Shown in pieces: positions 1 through 10,852 of a stretch of DNA of 64,000 bases. Below the pieces are notes generated by a model that was not told the origin of the DNA, did not search any database, and saw only the letters and a program-made list of their open reading frames with translations. Every line of letters starts with the position of its first letter. Within the stretch, counting starts at the first letter, position 1. Made by a program: the position numbers and the translations under genes. The DNA comes from Laburnicola sp. R22_1. Taxonomy: Eukaryota; Ascomycota; Dothideomycetes; Pleosporales; Didymosphaeriaceae. The stretch covers positions 2,170,001 through 2,234,000 of the forward strand of contig JACONQ010000004.1 in NCBI GenBank assembly GCA_014281115.1. The letters are read 5' to 3'.

Positions 1-1112
1 GGGACCATCGGAGAGAGACGATTCTTGCTGAACTTCGGGAGCGAAACGCTGACATTCTCTGTTTACAAGAAATTGACCAAGAAAGCTTCAACGACTTCTT
101 CCGGCCGGCTTTGGCACACAATGACTACAAGGGCATGTTTTGGACCAAGACGAGGGCCAGGACCATGGCAGAGAAGGAGGCCAAACTCGTCGATGGCTGT
201 GCGATCTTCTACAAGAACAGCAAGTGAGTTTGAACGTGGATTTCTCTTCGACATTTGACTAACAACTCTAGATATGTCCTGCTCGACAAGCAGCTGATTG
301 ATTTTGCTAATATCGCAATCAATCGTCCCGATATGAAAGGAGAGCACGACATATTCAACCGAGTGATGCCCCGAGACGATATTGCAGTCATTGCATTCTT
401 GGAGAACCGGGCAACGGGTTCGAGATTGATTGTTGGCAATGTACACGTGTTCTGGAACCCGGCGTTCACCGATGTCAAGATGGTGCAGGTGGCGATCCTA
501 ATGGAGTCGATCACCAAGTTTGCCAACAAATGGGCGAAGATGCCGGCTTGCACGGAGAAGGTGTTGTATCGCTTTGCAAATGGGGATGACGAGGAAGGAA
601 ACTCAACGCCTGACAGTACGCAAGCGCCCGGGCCGTCCTTGGAATACACGGATGGTGCGCAGATCCCGTTGCTGCTCTGCGGTGATTTCAACTCGACGCC
701 GACGTCCGGTATCTATGATCTCATGGTGCAAGGCAGCATCTCGAATCAGCACGAAGACCTCGGTAGTCGGAAGTACGGAAACTTGACGCGGGATGGCATT
801 TCGCATCCGTTCAGTCTCAAGTCCAGCTACTCGGCGATTGGCGAAATGAACTTCACCAATTACACGCCCAACTTCTCCGGCGTCCTGGACTACATTTGGT
901 ACTCGACCAACACGTTGCAGGTTCTCGGACTCCTTGGCGAAATCGACGAGGAGTATCTGAAGCGAGTGCCTGGATTCCCCAACTATCACTTCCCCTCGGA
1001 CCACGTCGCTCTGTTCGCCAAATACGCGGTCAAGGGCCGGAAGGAGAAGAAGGCAGTGGTGGAGCCAGACTTTGGCCAAGGACGGGAGCGCGACCGGGAC
1101 CGCCGATCGTAG
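1..1112 (+). CDS. CCR4: CCR4 deadenylase, C-terminal part (5' end outside window)
   Basis: This is the catalytic end of the CCR4 mRNA deadenylase, the exonuclease subunit of the CCR4-NOT complex that shortens poly(A) tails in the cytoplasm. Exon 1 is open from base 3 to 223 and an intron runs 224-271 (GTGAGT donor, ACTAAC branch, CTAG acceptor). Exon 2 runs 272-1112 and stops with TAG. The endonuclease/exonuclease/phosphatase fold is recognisable by its metal and catalytic motifs: LCLQEID near base 60, CGDFNST near base 680 and PSDHVALF near base 1000. The tail after the domain is short and charged (KGRKEKK...RDRDRRS). The leucine-rich repeats and Q-rich N-terminus expected for CCR4 would lie upstream of the window. 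Identification rests on these motifs and the order of conserved blocks. Confidence 0.93.
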
Positions 1113-1830
1113 GTGGAGGACGAAGACGGAAGCCTCTCACCCGCCCGCTATCGACTATTCAATTGACTTCATCTCGACCCTTTGCTTGGAAATCTGTCCA
1201 TAGGCGCGCTCGTGGTTTTCTCCCGTCATGTTTGGGCGTCATCAGTCGGTGTTTGGGGGTGTTTTTCCACGTTCTTTCCCATCTTGTCGGATGTTTGGTC
1301 TTGGGGTTAACGGGCTGGTTCAGGGTTGTGTTTGGTTGAAAGGGAGGCGAGGGCTTTTTCTGGCGTGGCTAGTATACGAGCAAGCAATCTCTGAGAAGAC
1401 TCATGTTTGTTGTGTTTTTGTGCCCCGCGTTCGTGCCTGGCTCTTTTGGGTTGGGATGGCGGGTCTGCTTGCTGCAGACTTTGGGTATGGGGTTGGTTGG
1501 TTGGTTGGATTATGTTTGTTTGCACGTGTATAGGGTACGTAGGTTGGTTGATAAAATGGGCCGTGTCGCCTTGCCCCGCTGGGCTTGGGCTGACTGCGCT
1601 TCCGTGTTCGAGTCTGTGGAAAGCGTGGATGGTGTCATGCAGGTGGTGAGTGCAGGGTCCAGTTCGATGGGGAGGTCCGACGGGAGGCTCCACTCCACGT
1701 GCTTTCGCTAGACCGGCCAGAACTTTGTCAATGCAGTTGGGACTCGACTCCGCAACCTCAACCTGCCCACAACCCGCCCACACTACGCATATCTACCGAC
1801 CTGACCCGCAGCCTTGCACACTCGCCCACC
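1113..1830. other. Intergenic, CCR4 to SEC14
   Basis: Contains the CCR4 3' region and the SEC14 promoter and leader. It is rich in TTGG/GGTT words, with GGTTGGTTGG runs near 1490-1520. Open frames here have no protein character. No other feature was seen. Confidence 0.6.
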
Positions 1831-3093
1831 ATGGCTGCCGCCGGCGCAAAAGAGCTCCCGCTCGACCCCAAGTACGACGACTACGACTACCCCACCACGG
1901 CACCGACGCCGCAGAACGGCCACCCGGGCCACACGACGCCCGAGCAGGATGCGCAGGTGTACCAGCTCCGGGCGATGCTGGAGCAGGCGGGCTACACGAA
2001 GAATTTGGATACCTTGACTCTGGTGCGTGGCATGCGGTAAAAGAACAACAGGGGCTGGACTGGGCTAATTTGGGGACAGCTGCGGTTTCTGCGTGCGAGA
2101 AAGTTCAATGTAGAGCTCTCCAAGGCCATGTGAGTGTTGCCGCTCTGGGCGCCAGTGCAGGACCGTGGTTGACGCTGTGCAGGTTCATTGACAGCGAGAA
2201 ATGGCGGAGCACGTACGCGGGTGTGGGTGTGGAGGAGCTGGTGCGCACTTTTGACTACAAGGAGAGGCCACAGATCTTCAAGTACTACCCGCAGTACTAC
2301 CACAAGACTGACAAGGTACGCCCTACCCATGAGGATGCTCACTTGGTATACGCCCGCGCTGACAGCAGCCCAGGACGGCCGCCCCGTGTACATCGAGCAG
2401 CTGGGCAACGTCGACCTCACGGCCATGGCCAAGATCACGTCCCAGGAACGCATGATCCAGAACCTCGTGTGCGAGTACGAGAAGATGGCGGACCCGCGGC
2501 TGCCCGCGTGCTCGCGCAAGTCGGGCTACCTCCTCGAGACGTCGTGCTCCATCATGGACCTCAAGGGCGTGGGCATCGCAAAGGCCACGTCCGTGTACGG
2601 CTACCTGCAGGCCGTCAGTGCCATCTCGCAAAACTACTACCCGGAGCGCCTCGGCAAAATGTACATTATCAACTCGCCCTGGGGCTTCTCGGGCGTCTGG
2701 AGCGTCGTCAAGCGCTTCCTCGACCCCGTCACCGTCAACAAGATCCACATTCTCGGGAGTGGGTACCAGACGGAGCTCCTGGCGCAGGTGCCTGCTGAGA
2801 ACCTGCCGACGCAGTTTGGCGGCGAGTGTGCGTGCGAGGGCGGATGCGAGTTGAGCGATGCGGGGCCGTGGCAGGATGAGCAGTGGGTGAAGCCGCCCAA
2901 GTGGGCGAAGAAGGCCGACGACAAGACCGACGACAAGGCCGAGGCCGACGACACGGACAAGGACAAGGATGCGATTGACAACACAAAGCTGCCTGCGCCG
3001 ACGGAGGGCGCTGCGCTCACGGGTACTGGGCCTGAGGGCGTGGAGCCTGCTGCGGCGCCTGCGCAGAACGCCAACACGGCGAATTCTGCATAA
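1831..3093 (+). CDS. SEC14: SEC14-type phosphatidylinositol/phosphatidylcholine transfer protein
   Basis: A cytosolic lipid-transfer protein of the SEC14 (CRAL-TRIO) family, which exchanges phosphatidylinositol and phosphatidylcholine and supports Golgi secretion. Four exons are supported: 1831-2022, 2080-2129, 2183-2315 and 2374-3093, giving 364 residues. All three introns begin with GT and end in CAG. The start lies in a strong context (CCCACCATGG); an in-frame ATG at 1699 is upstream of it without that context. The CRAL-TRIO N part includes [16 protein letters not shown], followed by [13 protein letters not shown]. The lipid-binding lobe includes [20 protein letters not shown] and the [19 protein letters not shown] block, with HILGSGYQ after it. 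The C-terminus is an acidic, Asp/Lys-rich tail beyond the folded core and looks disordered. It is longer than the yeast protein because of this tail. Confidence 0.93.
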
Positions 3094-3784
3094 GGAGGAG
3101 GCTTGTGTATTGGGCTTTTTGTCGTGGGTGGACGCTGGATGGTGGGGGTAGCTTATTAGTGGGGATGGACAGTTTATTGTTCCTGAATGTGGATGGGTTC
3201 GCGGTGTAGCTTCTTTCTCTCTCTTTTTGGAAGCGAACTTTCTATCTGGTCACGTATAGACAGACGGACAAGCAGGCTGTGGTCACTGGTGGGTGGCTTT
3301 CCTGTGTATGCACAGAAAGAATAACAAACAGAGATAGGTGGAAAATTGAGGATGTGTAGTGGGACGGTTTACTACTTTTCTTGAGACATGTGGCTGAGAA
3401 ATATGGTGTTGATGCACTGGTTGGGTCTTTTTCTTTTTTGTGGGTTCTTTGTTTGGTTTGGTTGGTGGTTTGGGTTGGGTGGTCTTGTCTTGTTTCGGAG
3501 ATGGATGGATGGAGAGGGAAGGGTTCTTTGTCTTGCAACGCTGGACGATGGGACGGTGCATGATGCGGTGGGTGCGTTGCGTTGCGTTGCGTTCCTTGTG
3601 TGCTTTCATCTCTTCTCCGCTCGCTGTTCCCTCAGTTTTTCCCTCCTACGTTTTCTTCCTGCTCTTTCTTTTTATCTACGATACACTCCACTACACCACA
3701 CCATCATACTCTCCACCTCACCTCATTTTCCCATCCCATCCCATCCCATCCCACACACAGTCCATAAATATAAACCACTACCTA
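3094..3784. other. Intergenic with simple repeats
   Basis: Holds short simple repeats: four tandem GCGTT units near 3572-3592 and CCATC units near 3732-3755. The strand shifts from T/G-rich to C/A-rich across the gap. An ORF begins upstream at 3440, but its N-terminal 115 codons lack protein character. No RNA gene seen. Confidence 0.5.
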
Positions 3785-5782
3785 ATGCCCCCTACCTCAT
3801 CCCCCGAACTCACATTCTCCTTCGACATCCACCTCCCCCTCCACCTCATTGGATCCCTTACCCACCCATCCACATCCATCTCCCCCCCTCCCACGACCAC
3901 CACAGCCTCATCCACAGGCCCAGATCCAGCCCTCCATGCAAACCGCGTACAAACGCTCGCCGGGGCCTTGGACAGTGTCCTCAGCGCGGGTACAGCCGAA
4001 CATGGTACACAACAAAGAGGGAATAGGAATGGAGGAGGAGGAGGAGGAGCTGGAAAGGAAGGCGGGATACGCGTGCGATACTATCCCGAATGTCTGTTTG
4101 AAGATTCAGCCGTTTGGAGGGAGGATGTGAGAAGAGTGCAGAGGGGGATGTGGAGGAGGGGGGAGAGGGAGAGGATGGGCATCTATTGTGAGGGGGGGGT
4201 GGGGGGGGAGTGGGTTGTGAGGAGGGTGGGGCGTGGGGTGGGGGATGTGGTGCCTGGGTGGGAGGAGGATGGCGACGGCGATGGCTTTGCTGGGGAGGAG
4301 CGGGCCGAGGTAGGTGTGCAAGAGCTGGATTTGCATCTTGACGGGGAAAGCATGTGGAGCGAGGAGATTTGCTTATCGCGCTTCCATGTCCCCGTTGCGC
4401 GCCACTCGACCGGCGAGGCCAACTCGTCGTGGGAGAAAGAAGTGCGTAGACTAGTCGACGCTATTCGGCGGATTGGACGCGTGGAACTGCGCCCTGGGGG
4501 GTGGATCATGGGTCTTGTACCGGGGGGAACGTGTTGGCCGAGGGTGGTTTTTCATCCCCCTCCCGAGTCAGGTCTACCGGCTTCTTCTTCTCCTTCTTCT
4601 TCTCGTGAGCTATCCCGGGAGCTACCTCCCGCTTGGGACCAACACACCCTCACAAGTGCACTCGTCCTCCTTGCCGCGTTTGAGCGCGAACTCCTGGTCG
4701 CTGCAACGCCTCATTTTCTCGTACATTTCCATCCGCTCTCGCATTTTTTCACGAGGCGCGCTGTTAGGGCGATGCGGAGGCAGCGGAATAAGCTGTGGAC
4801 GGGGTTACTGGCTGGGGATGGGAAGAATAATAGAGAGGGGAGGGGGAGGACGAGAGCTGAGCGGCGGGCTGCGAGGGGGGTGGAGGCGTGGAGGGAGGAG
4901 ATGGAGAGGGGGGATGAGGAAAAAGTTGAAAAGGAGGGGCTTTTTGGCGATGTAGGGGGGAGGGAGGGGTGGTGGGCTGTTTTGAGGGAGATGGAGATAG
5001 AGGGTGTTGTTGGGGAGTTGGGGGTGCGGAGGGGGGTTGGGGTTGGGTTTTTGGTGGGAGGGGGACGTAAGGCGGGGAAGGAGGGAGAGGCTGAGTCGGA
5101 GTCTGACACTGCGGCGTTGAAGGATGGGGAGGAGATATACGATGGTGGGCACGACGCTGGATTAGCAGACGATGCAGATGGTTTGGCCCGACCTAACATC
5201 GACGACGACGCCCGTCCGACGGAGCCCTCGCCCGAGCCGAGCTCGCCGTTCCCACGCGTCGAAGGTATACGCCTCCCCCTTCCCATCCGCCCGCTCGATG
5301 CCGCCCCCCTAATCGCATACACAAACCTCCTATCCCGCATACTCCTCTTCGCTTCATCAAACTCTCACAGCGAAATATACGACTACATCGCCCACACACA
5401 CGCACATAGCGCCCTGGTGAGCGAAACTCCGCTCGACACGCTGTGCGCACTTGCAGAACATGTTTCGCTCTCTGCCGCCGATGTTGATGTTCTTAAACAG
5501 ACTTTTGGGGGCAGCATGAGAGAGTATGGCGATCAGGGGGTGGATAAGGATGAGGAAGAGCGGGGAGAGAGCGAGGGGCGGAGGGCGTTTAGGAAGGTGG
5601 AAGAGGGGTTGAGGGGGAGGTATGAGGGGGAGAAGAGGGAGATGGTGCGATTTTTGGCGAGGTATGAGTCTGTGGGGGGGTTTGAGGTGCCGGGGAGGGG
5701 GAAGGTGTATGGGCTTATGGTGGGTGGGGAGGAGAGGGGGGATGAGGATGGAGATGATGATGGGGGACTAGAAGCATGCTGA
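3785..5782 (+). CDS. Fungal protein of unknown function, possibly degenerate amidoligase-like
   Basis: A single-exon gene of 665 residues if it starts at the ATG at 3785. Residues after about 220 contain an ordered-looking stretch: EVRRLVDAIRRIGRVELR, then LTSALVLLAAFERELLVAATPHFLVHFHPLS. This resembles the layout of fungal proteins annotated as putative amidoligases (an early LTFSFDIHL segment, a central His-containing strand, then a helix with AFE). The usual catalytic signature is not clearly kept, so function is not assigned. Most of the remainder is low complexity: long Gly/Arg/Glu and Asp/Glu runs with very G-rich coding strand (for example the G tracts at 4190-4220 and 4840-5100). The final third has a short ordered part (LIAYTNLLSRILLFASSNS). 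It lies between SEC14 and RMI1 with no sign of a shared pathway. Confidence 0.6.
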   Translation: MPPTSSPELTFSFDIHLPLHLIGSLTHPSTSISPPPTTTTASSTGPDPALHANRVQTLAGALDSVLSAGTAEHGTQQRGNRNGGGGGGAGKEGGIRVRYYPECLFEDSAVWREDVRRVQRGMWRRGERERMGIYCEGGVGGEWVVRRVGRGVGDVVPGWEEDGDGDGFAGEERAEVGVQELDLHLDGESMWSEEICLSRFHVPVARHSTGEANSSWEKEVRRLVDAIRRIGRVELRPGGWIMGLVPGGTCWPRVVFHPPPESGLPASSSPSSSRELSRELPPAWDQHTLTSALVLLAAFERELLVAATPHFLVHFHPLSHFFTRRAVRAMRRQRNKLWTGLLAGDGKNNREGRGRTRAERRAARGVEAWREEMERGDEEKVEKEGLFGDVGGREGWWAVLREMEIEGVVGELGVRRGVGVGFLVGGGRKAGKEGEAESESDTAALKDGEEIYDGGHDAGLADDADGLARPNIDDDARPTEPSPEPSSPFPRVEGIRLPLPIRPLDAAPLIAYTNLLSRILLFASSNSHSEIYDYIAHTHAHSALVSETPLDTLCALAEHVSLSAADVDVLKQTFGGSMREYGDQGVDKDEEERGESEGRRAFRKVEEGLRGRYEGEKREMVRFLARYESVGGFEVPGRGKVYGLMVGGEERGDEDGDDDGGLEAC

Positions 5783-6066
5783 CGGAGGTGTGTAGACATT
5801 CGGTATTGAGAATGGGGATATTGCGTGACTACAGTGAAAACTATTAATTCAGGACCTTGTGTGCGCCGTTCACAGACTTTTTAGGAGTGGCAGGTAAGAT
5901 GTGACGTCATAAGGCACAAAGGATGTAGGGTGACGATGATGCACGCGTCGGATCAGCCACCGTGGGATGGCTGCGCACACTTCTTGACTTGATCAGCCTG
6001 TAGAATTTCAGGGGCTCTCGCGTCATTGTCGGAAGCAGGATTTTCTGCCGTCCAGCTGGGAGAGCT

Positions 6067-6753
6067 TCAGCCCGCACCCTCGCCCGCAGTTTTAGCAGCA
6101 TTCATCAGGCGCTCTTTCCTGCCCTCCTTCCAGGCCTTGTCTAGCGCTTCCATCTTGCCGCCCAAGATGTGCACATTGCCGGGCTCCAGCATAGCAACGG
6201 CCCGCCTGACATCGGTGTTCCTCAGCAACAGCTTCGTGCCCATGGCCATGCCGGTGTTGATGCCCTCGATGCCGCGCAAGTCCACCGCGTAGACCTTCGC
6301 GCCCCGCGCATCTTGCAGTAGCAGCTTGAACGGCCCTCTTCTCTGCACGGCAAGCGCGACGGCGCCGCCCTCGTTGCCGTCCTCGACCACGCGCACAATC
6401 TCGCGGCCTTTGGTCGTCTCGCCGCGCTCTTTGGCTTCGATGGCCTCGACTTGGGCCCAGCGCGAGAGGCCCAAGTCGTCGATGTCGAGAACCTGGCAGA
6501 TGATGGGCCCGACGACAAGCCGGCTCTGCATCTTGGCGTTGAGCACGTCAATGGGGAAGACGGTGTTGGGTGGCGGCTGCAGCGAGGTGGTGATGTCCGA
6601 GGCGAGCAGGCGGAAGAGGGCAGTCTGCTTCAGAGCGGGCAGCGGCGTGTTCGAGCGCGTGGTCGAAGCAAAGCTCTGCAGCCATGCGGCCGTGGGGTGG
6701 AGGTGTCTGCTGTTCAGGTGCTGGGTGAGCTCTGCTACGAGGCTATTTGCCAT
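6067..6753 (-). CDS. RMI1: RMI1, RecQ-mediated genome instability protein 1
   Basis: A 228-residue single-exon protein. RMI1 is the OB-fold subunit of the Sgs1/BLM-Top3-RMI1 dissolvasome, which resolves double Holliday junctions in the nucleus. The N-terminal helical part (SLVAELTQHLNSRHLHPTAAW) precedes the OB fold. The OB-fold region includes VLDIDDLGLSRW, the strand FKLLLQDARGAKVYAVDL, and the diagnostic INTGMAMGTKLLLRN followed by GNVHILGGKMEAL. The length is short but close to other fungal RMI1 proteins, which lack the long C-terminal region of the animal protein. It is transcribed divergently from the VPS51 gene, with a gap of only about 280 bp. Confidence 0.88.
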   Translation of the reverse strand: MANSLVAELTQHLNSRHLHPTAAWLQSFASTTRSNTPLPALKQTALFRLLASDITTSLQPPPNTVFPIDVLNAKMQSRLVVGPIICQVLDIDDLGLSRWAQVEAIEAKERGETTKGREIVRVVEDGNEGGAVALAVQRRGPFKLLLQDARGAKVYAVDLRGIEGINTGMAMGTKLLLRNTDVRRAVAMLEPGNVHILGGKMEALDKAWKEGRKERLMNAAKTAGEGAG

Positions 6754-7031
6754 GGTGACCCTAATTCTCCGTCTAGCTACCTTCTAGGCTCCATGGTAGC
6801 ATTTGCCAGTCCCGTGTGGATTGAAGAATGGCTTCATGTGAGGTGTGCGCCGCGTGTACAAGGTAGCGACGCGGGTCGCGGGTAGCTCTTGCTGGTTCAT
6901 CAGCCCTGTAGGCTTGGCATGTATTGTGAATGTTCCGCTCGAGCTTGCCCGTCGAAGCTCGACTCACACCTCGCTCCGCTCCGCTCTGCTCCGCTCTGCT
7001 CGATTTGTACTTGATATTGCATACGCTTGAA

Positions 7032-7883
7032 ATGTCCACCATAGCTTCGCCACGCGCGAGCAGCTCGATACGCAGCCCCTCGTCCACCCGCACCTCTTTC
7101 GACGCCTCTGCTCGACCACCCACGACCACGCGCCGCAACCGGGTCGCTCTCCGCGACTACTACGGCCTGAAGGCCGCAAAGGAAAACGAAGCAAAGATTT
7201 CCGAAGAGTCGACAAGAACAAAGCTGGGGCCCGAAGAAGACGAGACGCTGACGGAGCTCGACACGACCGACTTTGATGCCGACGCCTTTGTGAATGCCCT
7301 GCTGGCAAAGGAAGGCTTGAAGGGGGTGCTAAGGGTCGAAGCCGATCTGGTATCTCGTATGCATTTTCACCCTATAGTAGTACTCGGCCTATGCTGAGTG
7401 TGTCTAGAAATACGAAACCTCGACAGCGACCGCAAATCCCTCGTCTACGACAACTACTCCAAGCTTCTCTCCGCGACCAGCACCATCGGCCGTATGCGCG
7501 GGAACATGGACCCCCTGGCACCCGCTACGCACACCCTCGGCCCCGCTATCGCCCACATCGCCGAAACGGCGGCGTCGCTCTCGTCTTCGATGCAGGCGCT
7601 CCCCGCGAACCCTCCAGGTCTAGGAATAGACATTCATGTCGAGCCTGAGGGCAGCAATTTAGACGAAGCAGCCACGAAGAAGAGACAGAAAGACACTGTC
7701 CGCTGGGTGCTTGATACGCCCCGGAGATTGCAGGAGATGATCGACCAAGAACAAGACGAAGAAGCGGAGAAGGAGTGGGACGACATCAGCAAGATTTTGG
7801 ATACGTGGGACCGTGTTCCCGGTGTGCAAGAGCTAAGGCAAAGGTGTGAGGGAATTATGCAAGAGGAGCAAGATTCGCAGTGA
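7032..7883 (+). CDS. VPS51: VPS51, GARP-complex subunit
   Basis: Vps51 family protein, a subunit of the GARP tethering complex that recycles endosome-derived vesicles to the late Golgi. Two exons: 7032-7356 and 7408-7883, with a 51-bp intron (GTATGC donor, CTAG acceptor), giving 266 residues. The N-terminus is a Ser/Pro/Thr-rich segment. The family core follows: RRNRVALRDYYGL, then DFDADAFVNALL, then across the splice junction LVSQIRNLDSDRKSLVYD and NYSKLLSATSTIGRM. The C-terminal part is helical and charged (RRLQEMIDQEQDEEAEKEW) and ends soon after, so this is the short fungal form and not the long animal protein. The splice is supported by restoration of the LVSQIRNLD block. Confidence 0.9.
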
Positions 7884-8398
7884 TACAGCATCAACCCAAT
7901 CAATGCTCAGCATTAGACGGTAGTGAGACATGAAGGTGACATACCGCGAGCTACCCCTCAGCTCACTCCAACGAACCCACGCCAGCGTCATGAGTAACGC
8001 CTTGCCGCCGCGTATACACGGATTGGAGAGGCCTGGCTTGGTCTGTTATCGATCCAGCCGCAGTTGCGGCACATACCGTTCATATCAACACGCAGGGAAA
8101 TCAGACATCAAAAGCTATGCATCCAAGTTCGTATATCCATGTAGGGTAGAGCGTTCAAATCGCGTTATTCGGTACCACTTCCACGGGGTCGAGTCGTGAA
8201 ACGGAATAATGGCCAAGTGTCTATCACAAGTGGTCATCTGCGAGACTTTGAGTTGGACAGAGGCGCACAAAGCAATGGCATGAGATCACCATGTGCTCAA
8301 CCCCGGGGTTACGTTTCGTTCAAGATCGGATGACTGCCCTTCACTCGACACTCGAAGCTCGATGACCTCGCGACTCGGGCGTTTTCAAGGCGTGCACG
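7884..8398. other. Intergenic, VPS51 to HET gene
   Basis: Promoter-sized gap. No RNA gene, repeat or conserved coding frame was recognised. Confidence 0.5.
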
Positions 8399-10446
8399 AT
8401 GCCGGCCCATGTCATTGACAACTGCGAGGAGTGTGGTGGTCTGTACCGGGGTGCGCCAACAGGGAGCTGGTCAAATACCACGATCTGGATGGAACCAAAG
8501 CTCATACAGAAAGCGGCTGCCCGTGGTTGCGAGCTCTGTAAATGTTTACTCGCTGCATCACAACTTTCACCACGTTTGGGACGGTTAGCTGATTGCGGCG
8601 AGGTTGAATACAATGGAGACTTAGGTTTACTCCGTATGAGTTCCCTTTGGTGCTTCAACCAAGGCTTTCACGAATGGGAAACGGTAGACGTATACCCTTA
8701 TGGTAGTAAGTTCTACCTCCGATTTTCAACCCTGACGAAGCTGGTGGGCTTATATACAATCCAGCCCCTCCACACTTCTGGAAAGGTCCTGTCGAAGCGC
8801 AACCGAAGGTGTTTCCACGTAGCGCTGGTTCAGATGCGACGTTCGAATTTATACAGGGCTGCCTCGACCGATGTGTGAGGACCCACATTGAGTGCCGTAC
8901 AGATAATACCACCATACCGAAAAGGCTATTGTATATCAGTCCAAATCTGGAAACGATACAACTTGTCAGCCCCAGTGTTGGCCAAAATCCCAAGTACGCT
9001 GCTCTCAGCCACTGTTGGGGGAAAGCTAGGCCCCTCAATACAACCAAAACAACATTACAGCTGAGAGAGAAGGCCATTCGTTGGAATTCGTTGCCAGCTA
9101 CCTTCCAAGATGCATTAACGGTTGCTAATCGATTCGGTATTTGTTATATCTGGATCGATTCGTTGTGTATAGTGCAGGATGACGCTTCAGAGTGGGCCGA
9201 AGAAGCTTCTAAGATGGCTCAGACGTACCGAAACGCTTATGTCACCATTGCTGCAGCATCTGCTGCTAGCTGCGAAGAGGGATTCTTGAGCGTAGTACGG
9301 CGTCAGCCAAGTATCTACCACAGCGTGACTGCTCAAGGGCAGCCAAGCAAACTGCACATGCGGAAAATGTTGCAAAGCGGGATCCATTATCGCGAAATCG
9401 ACCCCCTTGATGATTCCCTGCGCTACTCTAGTGTTGCGGGAACGGTGGACCCACTTGATACGAGAGGGTGGACCTTACAGGAACGAGATCTCGCATCACG
9501 ACGAGTGGTATATTCATCTGACGAAGTTCAATGGGCGTGCAGAGCTATGTCGACTTGTGAATGCCTTGTGGTTGACGTGGAAAAAAGGTACCCTCCGATC
9601 GGGCGCTCTCGTTCCGTATACTCTGGCTGGATACAGACTGCTTGGCAACTGTCATGGAGACAGTTTACGAATGACGAAGACAAATTACCCTCCTTATCCG
9701 GGATTGCTTCCGATATATATCAAATCACGAAGTCAGTTTATCTGGCCGGTATCTGGATGAACGATTTACAGGCGCAACTTTTGTGGATTAAAAAAGAGAC
9801 GAAGCGGTTGTCATTCCCGAAATCATACGTTGGACCTAGTTTCTCTTGGGTTTCGGTCAACGGTCCGACTTACTGGCCTTATTCGAAGGATACTTTCAAC
9901 ATCCCAGTGCCACTCACCATTGTCGTTGATGCAGCATGCTGTCCCTCCACAGCCGATCCCCTTGCCAGAGTTAGCCAGGGGTATGTCAAACTCTACGGCC
10001 CTGTTCGGACAGGCTACATTAGCTCCACTAATCCCGACGAAGGACCTAAATTTCACGTTCACGATCAGGAGTGGATCGACTGCAACATTACCTTCCTTGC
10101 AGATGGACCCTTGGAAGCGATCACAGATGTATTCTCCACTTCTTCGTGGATAACACTGCGGAGATCGAATGAGGAGTGTCCACCGGCTTTTGACAGCACA
10201 TCCGTAAAGTATCTGCTTATGCAGCGACGAGGAGCATTATTTTGTCATCGCGATGACGAAGGAGTTGAGTATTATGACCTCGATCACGAATACGAGCGAG
10301 TTAAGTACGATGCCCTCGTCCTCGGCTATTCACAACACAAGCCCCGATGTTACGAGCGATTGGGTGTCGTATACAGGAGCATAGAGAAGGCAGACTTGCT
10401 TTATGCAACGTTCGAAGAAGCAAAGGAGGTAGTCACGATTATCTAA
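8399..10446 (+). CDS. HET-domain protein (heterokaryon incompatibility)
   Basis: A heterokaryon-incompatibility-type protein of 662 residues from two exons, 8399-8705 and 8765-10446. The intron has a perfect GTAAGT donor. The splice joins the frame as VYPYG|TPPHFWKGPVEAQ. The N-terminus has two cysteine pairs (CEECGGLY and CELCKCLL), common at the start of fungal HET proteins. The HET domain follows: YAALSHCWG, LPATFQDALTVANRFG, YIWIDSLCIVQDD and WAEEASKMAQTYRNAYVTIAA. The second part of the domain has LDTRGWTLQERDLASRRVVY. HET proteins mediate non-self recognition and programmed cell death after hyphal fusion. No partner gene (for example a NACHT or NTPase gene) is adjacent. Confidence 0.92.
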
Positions 10447-10852
10447 GCGGCGTTTTAGACTCAGATACCTAGAGTCTACATTGTCGTCGGTGAGGGAAAT
10501 CGGCATTGCGTTGCGGGTCTCGTGTACATGTGATATAGCACTTGATACTTCAAGGCCTAATTACAGTGTGTTAGCGCAGGAAGGTAGTATGGAGTCTAGA
10601 TACACATGAGCTTTTGTCCTGTGCATGTAGGCCTCTTCCTGGTGCTCGACGTAGGGTTGAGTTGCTGAGTCAGATTTGCAGCACGTGCGCTCTCACCATC
10701 CATGGATTCCGGTTCCGCTTTCCGAAAGCCGACGCCGCAATCAACCTTGTCACAAGCCGCTGGCGGATGACACTCAACACCTCGTCCTCTTCTTTCCCCC
10801 TCTATGCAGCAGTTATAACACCGCCTATGCACTACTACCACGCCCCGATACC
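10447..10852. other. Intergenic, HET gene to Mpv17-family gene
   Basis: About 400 bp with no recognised repeat or RNA. An open frame in the same phase as the next gene extends upstream to 10676, but the ATG at 10853 is preferred because the mitochondrial-type N-terminus begins there. Confidence 0.45.

Noticed and set aside
3440..3784. N-terminal extension of the 665-residue gene
   Set aside because: The sequence is simple T/G- then C/A-rich DNA with tandem GCGTT and CCATC units, and the extension has no protein character.
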